A model generated the notes under the pieces. The model was given only the letters and a program-made list of their open reading frames with translations, searched no databases and was not told where the DNA came from. 64,000 bases of DNA, taken from contig NC_003280.10 of NCBI RefSeq assembly GCF_000002985.6, forward strand, positions 8,614,501-8,678,500, given 5' to 3'. This document shows positions 39,601-50,332 of this stretch, piece after piece. Each line of letters opens with the position of its first letter. Within the stretch, counting starts at the first letter, position 1. Source of the DNA: Caenorhabditis elegans. Lineage: Eukaryota; Nematoda; Chromadorea; Rhabditida; Rhabditidae. The translations under genes were made by a program, and so were the position numbers.

Positions 39601-42600
39601 CTGCTCCTGGAGGCGAAACAAGCAGGATTCTCCGACAGACAAATAGCAAAGAAAATCGGAAGGTAAATACTCTTACCCTTCTCTGCTTTGATTTTTAGCT
39701 CGATATCTAAACAGTAAATTAAAATTTCAGCAACGAATACACAGTTCGCGAAGCTCGTTTCGTCAAAGGAATCACTCCTTGCGTGAAGCAAATTGACACA
39801 GTTGCTGGAGAATGGCCTGCTCAGACAAACTACCTCTACACAACATTCAATGGAATAGAGAATGATGTTTCATTCAATATGAAGAACGCTGTGATGGTTC
39901 TCGGATCAGGAGTATACCGAATCGGTTCTTCAGTTGAATTTGATTCTTCTTGCGTTGGATGCATCAGAGAGTTGAAGGCTTTGGGATACTCTACAATCAC
40001 CGTCAATTGCAATCCTGAAACTGTTTCTACGGATTATGATATTTGTGATCGATTGTATTTTGAAGAGATTTCTTTTGAAACCGTTCTCGACGTTTATCAT
40101 TTGGAAAAACCAAAGGGAGTGATTCTGGCATTTGGAGGTCAAGCACCGAATAACATTGCGATGAGCTTGAGCAGAGCTCAGGTGAAGATCTTTGGAACTT
40201 CACCAAACGACATTGATAACGCAGAAGATAGATTCAAGTTCTCAAGAAAATTGGAATCTTTGAAAATCAGCCAGCCACAATGGAAGAAAAGCGAAAATAT
40301 GGAAGATGCTAAGAACTTCTGTGCTCAAGTTGGATATCCATGCTTGATCCGTCCTTCATATGTTTTATCTGGTGCAGCAATGAATGTGGCTCACAACGCT
40401 GAAGACTTGGAAGTCTTTCTCAAGCAAGCTGCTGTGGTCGCCAAGGAGCATCCAGTTGTTGTGAGCAAATTTATCAATGAAGCGAAGGAATTGGATGTAG
40501 ATGCAGTTGCCCTTGATGGAAAACTCGTTGTAATGGCTGTCAGTGAACATATTGAAAATGCAGGTGTTCATTCGGGAGATGCTACTCTTGTCACTCCAGC
40601 TCAGGATATGAACAAACTGACATTGGATAGAATCAAGGATATCACTTTCAGAATCGCTGAAGCATTTAATGTCAACGGACCTTTCAATATGCAGCTCATT
40701 GCTAAAAATAACGAACTCAAAGTTATTGAATGCAACTTGCGAGTATCCAGATCATTCCCGTTCGTCTCAAAAACTCTCGATTACGATTTTGTGGCTTTGG
40801 CTACTCGTGCAATGATGGCTTCAGATTCACCTGCAATTCGAGCTACAATCAAACCAACAGCCACCTTGCTCAAAGGAAAGGGAAGAGTCGGAGTGAAGGT
40901 TCCTCAATTCTCTTTCTCAAGACTCGCTGGTGCCGATGTGATGCTTGGTGTCGAGATGGCTTCAACTGGAGAAGTTGCTTGCTTCGGAACTTCAAGATGC
41001 GATGCCTACCTCAAAGCTTTACTCTCCACTGGTTTCGTTGTTCCAAAACAAAATATTTTCATTTCCATTGGAGGATATCACGCGAAGGCTGAGATGCTCA
41101 AGTCTGTAGAAGCATTGCTGAAGTTGGGATACGAATTGTATGGATCCAAAGGTAAGATTTTTGAGAAATTTTTAAAATTAAAACTTTGAACTTTTAAAGG
41201 AACTGCCGACTATTTCCAATCGAATAAGATCAATGTGAAGCCAGTCGATTGGCCTTTTGAAGAAGGATCGTCCGATGAGAAAACTGCAAGTGGAACAAGA
41301 TCTGTAGTTGAATTCCTCGAGAACAAAGAATTCCACTTGGTCATCAACCTACCGATTCGTGGATCAGGAGCATACCGAGTCTCTGCCTTCCGCACTCATG
41401 GTTACAAGACGAGAAGGATGGCAATTGACAATGGAATTCCCTTGATAACTGATATTAAGTGTGCTAAGACCTTCATTCAAGCCCTTGAAATGGTTGGAAA
41501 ACGTCCAACTATGAATTCATTGGTCGATTGTGTGACTTCCAAGAGTTTGAAGCGTTTGCCAGGAATGGTTGATATTCATGTACATGTTAGAGAACCAGGA
41601 GCAACACACAAAGAAGATTGGGCAACTTGTTCAAAGGCTGCACTAGCTGGAGGTGTTACTACAATTTTGGCAATGCCAAACACTTCTCCTGTTCTTGTGG
41701 ATACTGATTCCTTCTATCAAACGGAACAGTTGGCTTCTGCAAAATCGGTCGTCGACTACGCCCTCTACATCGGAGCTACTCCAAACAATTCGAAGTTTGC
41801 AGCGGAGTTTGCTGACAAAGCCGCTGGCTTGAAGATGTATCTCAATGAGACATTCAGTACTCTGAAGATGGATAATATTTCAGACTGGGCTAAGGTAATA
41901 ATTTTAAAAGGCACTTTATTCAACATATTAATTTTATAAATTTTTAGCACCTGAGTGCCTTCCCTGCTAATCGTCCGATCGTCTGTCACGCCGAGAAGCA
42001 AACACTTGCCGCCATTCTTTGTATGGCTCAGATGGCGAATAGAGCAGTTCACATTGCCCACGTCGCTACGGCTGATGAGATTAATCTCGTCAAGGAAGCT
42101 AAACAAAGAGGATGGAATGTTACCTGTGAAGTCTGCCCACATCATCTTTTCCTCATTGAAGAAGATCTTCCTGATGGAATTCGTGAAGTTCGTCCACGTC
42201 TCGTAAAACCAGAAGATCGTCAGGCTCTTTGGGACAACATGGAATACATTGATTGTTTTGCAACTGATCATGCACCTCATACGTGGGCTGAGAAGACTGG
42301 AAAAGATGGGAAAATTCCACCAGGCTTCCCTGGAGTTGAGTACATGCTCCCACTTCTTCTTACAGCTGTGCATGATGGTAAATTGACCATGAAGGTAACT
42401 TTTTAGAAGTTTATTTCTATTTTATAATTTTGTATTCAGGAACTCACTGATCGTATGTCCACCAATCCTCGTCGAATTTTCAACTTGCCTCCACAAGATG
42501 ATACCTACATTGAGGTTGATTTGAACGAAGAATGGACAATTCCAGAGAATGGAGGACAGAGCAAAGCTGGATGGACTCCATTTGCTGGTAGAAAAGTGTT

Positions 42601-43917
42601 TGGAAAAGTGCACAATGTGATCATCAGAGGAGAAGAAGCTGTTATTGATGGAAGAGTTAGTTTGACATTCGGTAGAAAGAGTCTAAAAATAATTATTTTT
42701 AGATCGTTGCAATTCCAGGATTCGGAAAGAATGTCCGTCTTTATCCACACTCTGGAACTGCTCATCGTGGAGATTCAGACTTCGATCAAATCTTGGAACC
42801 AATTCCTCAACAAATGATTGAAAGTTCTTCAGATGAACAAAGTCCACTTCATACTCCACCTAGAGCTCATACGCCGATTGCATTCCCTGGAGAGCTTCTT
42901 GCCAAGAATTGTATCAGTGTGAAGCATCTTGATAAGGGCCAGATCAATCGTATTTTCGAGTTGGCGGACCGATACAAGCACGATGTCGAAAAGGGCCACC
43001 CATTGACACATATTCTGAATGGAAAAGTATTGGTCAATCTATTCTACGAAGTGTCAACAAGAACATCTTGCTCGTTCTCTGCAGCCATGCAACGTCTTGG
43101 AGGATCTGTCATCTCTGTTGATAGTCAATCATCTTCAGTTCAAAAGGGAGAAACTTTGGAAGACACAGTGCAGGTTTTGGGAAGTTACGGAGATATTCTG
43201 GTTCTGAGAAGTAATGAGAATGGAGCTGCTGATAGAGCTGCTCGAGTTTGCGATCAACCGGTCATCAATGGAGGTGATGGAACTGGTGAACATCCAACTC
43301 AAGCTCTTCTCGATGTGTACACTATTCGACAAGAAATGGGAACAGTCAATGGACTTACCATCGCTTTGGTTGGAGATTTGAAGAATGGAAGAACGGTTCA
43401 CTCATTGGCTAAACTTTTATGTTTGTATAAGGTGAGTTTTTTCTGAAACCAACTATAATTACTTTACTTTTTTCAGGACATCACCCTTCACTACGTTGCT
43501 CCGAGTACCGAACTTGAAATGCCACAGGAAGTCTTGGACTACGTCTCGTCGAAGTCGAATTTTGTTCAGAAGAAGTTCACCAGTCTGGCTGAAGGAATCA
43601 ATCATGTCGACGTTGTCTACGTGACAAGAATTCAAAAAGAACGATTCTCATCTCCAGATGAATACAATAAGGTGAAAGGAAGCTACGTAATCAATGCGAA
43701 ACTTCTCAATGAGGCCGCCAGAGATGTCGAGGAACCATCGAGTCTGTTGGTTCCAGCTCGTTCTCTTCCAATCGTCATGCATCCATTGCCTCGTGTGGAT
43801 GAGATTGCTGTTGAACTGGATCATGATGAAAGAGCCGCCTACTTCAGACAAGCAAAGAATGGGGTCTTCGTTCGTATGTCTATTCTATCCCTTCTTCTTG
43901 GAAGAGGGCATCTTTAA
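36634..43917 (+). CDS. pyr-1: CAD: carbamoyl-phosphate synthase II / dihydroorotase / aspartate transcarbamoylase
   Basis: Thirteen exons: 36634-36718, 36765-37096, 37162-37562, 37682-37972, 38017-38398, 38450-38980, 39037-39662, 39731-41151, 41200-41894, 41948-42394, 42440-42655, 42703-43431 and 43477-43917; 2198 residues, all phases consistent. It catalyses the first three steps of de novo pyrimidine synthesis in one cytosolic polypeptide. In order: a glutamine amidotransferase (FGICLGHQ, nucleophile C255; H339/E341); two ATP-grasp CPS halves starting about K392 ([20 protein letters not shown]) and A936 ([18 protein letters not shown]); an MGS-like allosteric domain (about 1360-1470); dihydroorotase ([11 protein letters not shown], metal ligands H1483/H1485); a short linker rich in Ser/Pro/Asp; and ATCase (STRTS at 1927-1931, HPTQ at 2006-2009). 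All catalytic motifs look intact. A TTCTTCCAG site ends at 36607. An in-frame ATG at 36619 would add five residues, but the 36634 ATG has the better context (A at -3) and fits the family N-terminus. Confidence 0.97.
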
Positions 43918-44645
43918 ATTTATTGCTAATCAGTTCATTTATTTTGTTTTCAAAAGTTGATCACTTTCCTTTGATTGTTCTTACTCTTAAATTAACATTG
44001 TTTTCGCTCATCTTAATCATCTGTTGTGTTTGTTCATATAGTCACCTTCATCCCAACCCCTACTATTGCAATATTTCTTTTGTTTTATCCTTTTTTTTCA
44101 CTTTTATTTCAGGCTTCTCAGTTTCTGTTCACCCGCCCCTGCCTTAATTTTCCTTCCGAGTTTTCATTATTTACTTTTTTGTTCCATTGTTCAAATTTTC
44201 ATCAAGTTTTCTTTATTTTTAAATACATTATTTTCTGTATTTCTTCTCTAAATTTCAATATTCAATGGCAAAAGAGTATCCTTTATCCAAAGATTCAACC
44301 ATAAATTACATTTTTCTATCGTGCAAAGGCGAAAAAGGTACGCAATGTTTTATGAAAAATTCTGGCTTTATCTGCACTTTAGAACTTGAAATTTTATAAA
44401 CTTCATGTTCTACATTAAACGAGCAAATCTGTAAAATTTGGCACCCGTAGCGAGCACTATGATGGAGATCGTGACGAGACCCATCCAGAATATTGGTAGC
44501 GCCTTTAAACTTAATTACCTTGCGCGCGGGAGATGTAATACACCTCTTTCAGCAATTCTGTTTCTTCTCCGATCGATAATTGCCCTATATTGCTGATTTT
44601 GAAAACAGTTTTTCTTTTCGATAATTTTTGTTAGTTTAGAGGAAA
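43918..44645. other. pyr-1 3' UTR and spacer before atg-10
   Basis: About 730 bp, very T-rich to about 44,270, then mixed sequence with a GC-richer patch at about 44,440-44,530 that may be the atg-10 promoter. ORFs here are low complexity. The spacer is long for an operon, so independent transcription of atg-10 is plausible. Confidence 0.5.
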
Positions 44646-45259
44646 ATGCTCACAGAACAACAATTCCGAGATGAAATTAGAGGATTCGTTGATAAAATGA
44701 ACGAAAATAATTTCCACTGGCAATTAAAAGAGGTATTTTCAAATAATCAAATGCTTTTTAGACTCAATTCAATATTGCAGATCGGGAAATACGCGAGAGA
44801 GACCCATTTGAAGACACTTTCAGATGGACGAGTTATCACTTCTGAGACACACATCCTGTACAATTCCACATATCAAGTTCCAACAATTTGGTTCAATTTC
44901 TTTGAGAATAGTTGGTTTTATTGATTGAAAACTATTTTTTTAACGCAACTTTCAGATGGAAGCCCTCTTCCATTCCGTACTGTCATTCGAGATGTACTGA
45001 ACATTTCTGAAACAGAAGAGTCTGAAGCTTCAATTCGATCGAGAATTTCACATTATGAGCATCCGTTTATGGGAGTTTTGTATTACAATATTCATCCATG
45101 TAATACTTCAAATATTATGAAAGAACTCAATACGGATCGATCATATCTTATGTCGTACGTTTTTAATATTTTTATTAATCATAATTATTGAAATGTTTCA
45201 GGTGGTTCAGCGTATATGGGCAACAAATCGGACTGAAACTCCCGGATCGTGTTTTATAA
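44646..45259 (+). CDS. atg-10: ATG10, E2-like enzyme for ATG12 conjugation
   Basis: Four exons: 44646-44732, 44781-44910, 44956-45154 and 45202-45259; phases agree and give 157 residues. ATG10 receives ATG12 from ATG7 and passes it to ATG5 in autophagosome formation, in the cytosol. Diagnostic features are the active-site segment EHPFMGVLYYNIHPCNT with catalytic C121, and the C-terminal YLMSWFSVYGQQIGLKLP, which parallels the human YITSWLSILGPVVGLNLP ending. The central beta strand segment YNSTYQVPTIWFNFFEN is also family-like. The gene is convergent with piga-1. A plus-strand AATAAA is at 45285-45290, only 26 nt past the stop. Its divergent paralogue is at 32655-33641, on the other side of pyr-1. 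Confidence 0.92.
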
Positions 45260-45284
45260 TTGCTGCATCCAAACTATTTGAAAG

Positions 45285-45299
45285 AATAAATTATTTATT
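45285..45299. terminator. Back-to-back polyadenylation signals for atg-10 and piga-1
   Basis: Within 15 bp the sequence reads AATAAA on the plus strand (45285-45290) and TTTATT, that is AATAAA on the minus strand (45294-45299). The two signals serve converging genes whose stop codons are only 115 bp apart. Use as poly(A) signals is inferred from position. Confidence 0.65.
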
Positions 45300-45374
45300 G
45301 AAGCTAAAGCGATAAAACTCTGCAAAAACAATCTAAATGAATTAAATACAAAAAATCCCGTATGCGAAAAAACA

Positions 45375-47088
45375 TCACTGATAGTCAGGATCAACATTTT
45401 TCTCACTCGTTTTGTCGTTGGTCCCGTTTTTCCTTGGAGAATCAAACAAATCGAGGACTGTTAACCAGAAAATTATGATACACGAAACAACGATATACAT
45501 GATTCCAAACCCGATTCCTTGATCGTAATACCTAAAAGAAAGGCTATTAAAATTAAATTCGATTATTTTAAAATGCTCACCCTTTTAATCTTCCTAATCT
45601 TCCTGTAGGCTCCGACTCGACGGCTTTTTGATAGATAACTTGAGTTCTTGCAGCTACATCCGGCCAGTTGTACATTTTTGAAACAGCTTCATGTTTTTCA
45701 GTAGGATCCATCAATAGACCTTTTTCTCGACGATCAACCGCTTTTAGAAGAGCATCAACGAGATCTAAAATTGGATTAATAATTGTTGCATTTTTGATAA
45801 ACATATTATTTCTTAATACTCACCATCTGGAACTGGTTCTTCTAACGATATGAATTCTCCAATTGGAAGAACTTCAGGAACACCTCCAACTCGAGTAGAG
45901 ACTACATGTAAACCACAACTCGCGGCTTCAACAATGCTCATACAAAACGCTTCAGTAAGCGATGTATTTATGAAAATTTGTCCTTGATTTAAGACTCGTT
46001 TCACTTGATTATGGGGGAGCATTCCGAGAATAACGACTCTTTCGTGTAGTTTGAATCTTTCGAGCATTTCTTCTAGTTCGATACGTTTTGGACCATCTCC
46101 GCCAATTATGAAGCGAACCGACTTGTGACGAGCGCAGACCTATAGAACATATAATTTGTGGAAAACTTAACAATAAAGAAGTAATTTTACCTTTGGCACA
46201 ATTTCACAGAGAAGATCAGCTCCTTTCCGGTATACCAATCGTCCTAGAAACACTATCGTTGTCGGATTGTTGAAAAACTGATTACGATCCGGTGTGAACA
46301 GTGATGTCTCAATGGCATTTGGTATTGTAGACACTTTGTTTGGATCCAACTTTCCGCGTAAAACTGTATTTTCTTTACTCGTATAAGACACACATATTGT
46401 CTGATCTACGTTTATGAGAGAATATTGTAGGACCAATTTGTTGGTGAGAATAGCTGAAGCATCGGCAAATCCAAATAGTGAGTGATCAGTGAAAACTGTT
46501 CGAAGCCCCATTAAGCCACCAATCATCAGTGTTTCATGTGCAAGCGAGGAAAATGTCTGGAATTTTTAAAATACGTTTTTTTAAATACGTCTTTATTTAA
46601 TCTCGAACAACATCATCAATTCCGACAAAATCAAAATTATCACTGAAAATACGTCTTTATTTGATTAATTACCGAATGCCCATGAATTATCTGCACATTT
46701 TCTCTCAAAAGAACTTTCCGTAGCCACGGCATACTTCCAACAATTGATCCCAATGTAGCTCCATTATAAGCGACAATAAATGGAAGATAATAGACCTGAA
46801 ATCTAGAGAAATCATTGAAAAATTCTGAATAAAAAATACTCACTTTTAGACCATTCGACAAGTATCTGATTCCTTTTCTATTTCCATAGCCATGTGTTAT
46901 GACTACTACTCGATGCCCTAGTTCGATGAGGCATTGTGCAAGAAAGTAGATATGAGTTTCAACTCCACCAGCATTTGGACAGAAGAAATCGGAAACCAAC
47001 CTGAAAATACAGTTTTATACTTGAAATACAGATTCAAAGGAAGAAAAAACACTTACGCAATACTGTACGGACCAATTTTTAGCGACAT
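45375..47088 (-). CDS. piga-1: PIG-A, GPI-GlcNAc transferase catalytic subunit
   Basis: Seven exons on the minus strand: 47088-47057, 47000-46844, 46795-46673, 46556-46191, 46139-45824, 45764-45581 and 45531-45375; phases agree and give 444 residues. It transfers GlcNAc from UDP-GlcNAc to phosphatidylinositol at the ER, the first step of GPI-anchor synthesis. The GT-B/GT4 fold is shown by [20 protein letters not shown] near the start, [36 protein letters not shown], and the retaining E-x7-E motif in [21 protein letters not shown] single C-terminal membrane span ([20 protein letters not shown]) precedes a short charged tail, as in the family. The length is close to human PIG-A. The first exon is only 32 nt. 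Confidence 0.95.
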
Positions 47089-47378
47089 GCATTAAAGTGA
47101 TTATTGTTAATTAATTTTAACACTGTTTAATATTAAATTTAATTTGCAAATCTTTTTTAAAAGATAGTTCAGCAGTTTTTTCTTTAAAAAAAAGTGTTAA
47201 AATTTTGCAGATGCAATGACGCCCTACCGCACTTTCTCTTTGTGACGTCACTATTTTCCATGTGCAAATTTTGAAATACATGTCTTTCTCTGAAATTATC
47301 GATTTTCGTTAATTTTTCGTACTTATTTTTATCAAATTTACCTGTAATTTACTTTTTTCAATTTACAGGATATTCGTT
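47089..47378. promoter_or_regulatory. Bidirectional spacer between piga-1 and eIF2B-epsilon
   Basis: 290 bp separates the two divergent start codons, so both promoters must lie here or overlap the genes. It includes a slightly GC-richer core at about 47,210-47,265 and ends with TTTACAG just before the eIF2B-epsilon ATG, a likely trans-splice acceptor. No specific factor site is claimed. Confidence 0.55.
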
Positions 47379-49948
47379 ATGACGCCTCCTGTCTCAGCAT
47401 TCAAGAAAACTCCGAAAAAAGAAGAGCATCCTTTGGTTGCTATTGTTATTTTAGATGCTTTTGATCAAAGATTTGCGCCGACTCACGAGTCGTATCCGTG
47501 CTTTGTAAGTTCTGAAAGGTTTCTGAATTGCTAACAAATAATAAAAATCTAAAAAATAACTAAATAGCTTTCTTAAAAAACACTGCTTATTCAAAATCTT
47601 AAGTTAAATAAATATTTTTTCAGGGAACCATCCCCATTTGTAATGTTCCTGCAATCAATTTTGCCCTCTCCTGGCTTATGCGAACGGAAGTAAAAAATGT
47701 AATGCTAGTTGTCAGTGGATTGAATGCAGATCATGCAACAAGCGTACAAAGGTAATAAAATACTCTTATTTAAATGTGAATGTGTTTAAAACAATAGAAT
47801 ATAAATATATTTCTGAATTTTTCAGAGAGTGGAGATTAGCCTTCGATGAATTCACAGTTGTCGTTTGTGATGGAGCGAGTAGTGTGGGCGATTGTATGCG
47901 AGAGATACACAATAGAGAACTGATCACAGGTAGACTTTTAGATTAAAATGTATTTTTAACAAATAATTGCAGGCGATTTCATGCTCATCTCGAATCCAAC
48001 TGCGGTTGTTAGCAGTACATTGAGTGCACAAATCTCGGAATTCCGTAAGCGAAGAAGAGAAAACCCGGATAATGTGATGACTCTTCTCTACAGTAATCGC
48101 GAAAATCCAGAACATTTGGTTCTTGGAATTAATTCAGAAACAAGTAAACTGATGCTCTTCCCGGCTGCGAACTCGCTAAATCAATTGAAAGCATCGAAAA
48201 AAGATTTCTATGACGAGGTTGATATTCGCCGAGATCTAACACCAACCGGAATCGCTTTTTGTAGTCGACTGATTGCTACTCAATTCAGTGATAATTTTGA
48301 TTTTGTCGGAATTGATGATGTTGTTCGAGAAATTCTATCAAAAGACGATATTCTTGGAATGAGCGTTCATGTCGAGGTTTTGTCACCGAAGGAAAGAGCA
48401 TTTTGTGCATAGTAAGCAATTTTATCGAAATTTGATAAGAATGTTTTGAAAACTAAACGTAAAATGCATGTTTTCGTATTTACGAAGCATTGAAAACCAA
48501 CTTTTCTAAAAACTATTTTAATCATTTATATTTTCAGTGACTACGAATCATTAATTCTTCTAAATATTCTGATGCTCGAAAGATGGTTCTATCCACTCGT
48601 TCCCGAAAATTCAGTAAGCTTATATATTCCTCATCATTTTTAATTTTCAATAAGTTTCAGGATCCGTCTCGATATTTCTCTGCAAACCCTCGGAATTTAT
48701 ATTTAGAAGAGAATGGAGATGAGATCAGTATAAAAGCCAATACCTGGATGTGAGTAAAACTGATCACCAGGACAGTAAGAAATAATTTCGGACCTAACAA
48801 CAAATTGGAATTTTAAAAACTTAAAAGTTTAAAACTTGTGTCAGAAAACCTTTTTTAAAATTCAATTTACAAGTTTACAAACAACATAACTTACTTGAAC
48901 TATTTTCAGACTGAATAATAATTGCTCTACCGTATGCCTCGGCGTCAAAACGGACATCGCCTATGACGCTTTCATTCGCAACTCGTGCATTGGTGCCCAC
49001 ACTGAAATTTCCTCGAAAACTCGAATCACTTCATCAATGATTGGAAAAAATTGTAAAATCGGAGAAAACTGTGTGATAGAGTACGCGTTTATCGGAGATG
49101 ATGTTGTTATTCCAAATGGCGCACACATTCCGAAAGAATCGATTATAGGAAATGGAGTAATGTATCCAAAAGAGCTTCCAAATATCCAAAATACTGCGAT
49201 TTTCAAAAATGCAATCAATGAGGAAACTTTTGAGAAATTAAGTTCTCAGCCAATTGGGAATGTTCATGTATCGAAATTCCGAAATGGTGGACCATTCTGG
49301 AGACGATCGGTTAACGGAAAAACTAATTTTGCATTGGAAGAAGATGATTCTGAATCCGAATATTCTGAATCTGAAGAAGAAGACGATGGAGTAGGAAACT
49401 CAACTAAAATGTTCCATGATGAAGTTTTAGAATCAATGCAGAAAATTTTGGAATCTGAAAATTCGTTGATGCGGAATCTCATTTTGGAAATCAACTCTTC
49501 AAAGTTAGCTTGCAATGTAACAATGGACGAGGTTGCTAGAAATGTATTCGCTGCATTCATGAAATTGAAACATAATCAAGATTTTAATAAGATGAAAGAA
49601 CTTATTGTTAAATGGCAACCTCTTTTCCTGAACTACTATAAAACATCGGCGGAATCGCTCAAAGTAAAATCTGCAGATCAAAAACGATTTGAGTTGGATT
49701 TAAAACGGAGATGCCAAATTCAACTTCTTCTTGCCATTGAAGACAAATTTGATAGAGATGAGAGTTTTGGAGTAAAAGCTCAGGCATTGGTTCACTATTT
49801 GTATCAAGAAGCAGATATATTGGATGAAGATTCGATTATTGAATGGGCAGGGTCTATTGCAGAAGAATCTAAATTGAAGGGGCTTATGAAAAAGATTGTT
49901 GATTGGTTACAAGAAGATGATGATGAGGAAGAATCGGAGGACGAATAG
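47379..49948 (+). CDS. eIF2B epsilon, catalytic guanine-exchange subunit
   Basis: Seven exons: 47379-47504, 47624-47751, 47826-47929, 47973-48411, 48538-48613, 48661-48749 and 48910-49948; phases agree and give 666 residues. eIF2B recycles eIF2-GDP to eIF2-GTP during translation initiation and is the target of the integrated stress response. The N-terminal nucleotidyltransferase-like domain (PLVAIVILDAFDQRFAPTHESYPCFGTIPICNVPAINF...) is followed by left-handed beta-helix hexapeptide repeats (about residues 325-405, for example IGKNCKIGENCVIEYAFIGD). An acidic linker (464-480) comes next, then a helical W2/HEAT domain ending in an acidic tail (WLQEDDDEEESEDE) that contacts eIF2-beta. It is likely the C. 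elegans gene named eif-2Bepsilon (D2085.3). The next gene, etc-1, begins 384 bp downstream in the same direction. Confidence 0.95.
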
Positions 49949-50332
49949 AAATCATTATATCCACATTTTTGTTATTTAATATTTAGAAATGTTTTTCAAA
50001 CACTAAAATTTGATATAGGGAATATTCCAAATTGTTTTCTAGCTTATATTTAAGAATAATTTCAATTTCCCCGTGTTCTTTTGTTTTTAGTAACTCGAAT
50101 TGTTGGAATTTTCCGGGTCTTGTTATGACTGAAAGTTTTCAACCACTTTTCTTCCCATATCAATCACTTTTTGGCATATTTATTTTTCTTATTCATTTTT
50201 GAAATTATAAATCAGGTTTTTTTATTCGGCTTTGATCTCGAAATGAATAAGTGTTAAATGTAAACACTCAGTATTTATTTTTGTTTTGCAATTGAATATT
50301 TCAGATTTCCACTAATTAGTTTCCAATTTTAG
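49949..50332. other. Possible intercistronic region
   Basis: 384 bp between two co-oriented genes. The downstream ATG directly follows TTTCCAATTTTAG, consistent with a trans-splice acceptor. Spacing is at the upper end of typical worm operons, so an operon is possible but not shown. Confidence 0.4.

Noticed and set aside
41765..42373. 202-residue minus-strand ORF inside pyr-1
   Set aside because: It is the shadow of conserved dihydroorotase exons on the other strand and crosses an intron. No independent motif or splice pattern.
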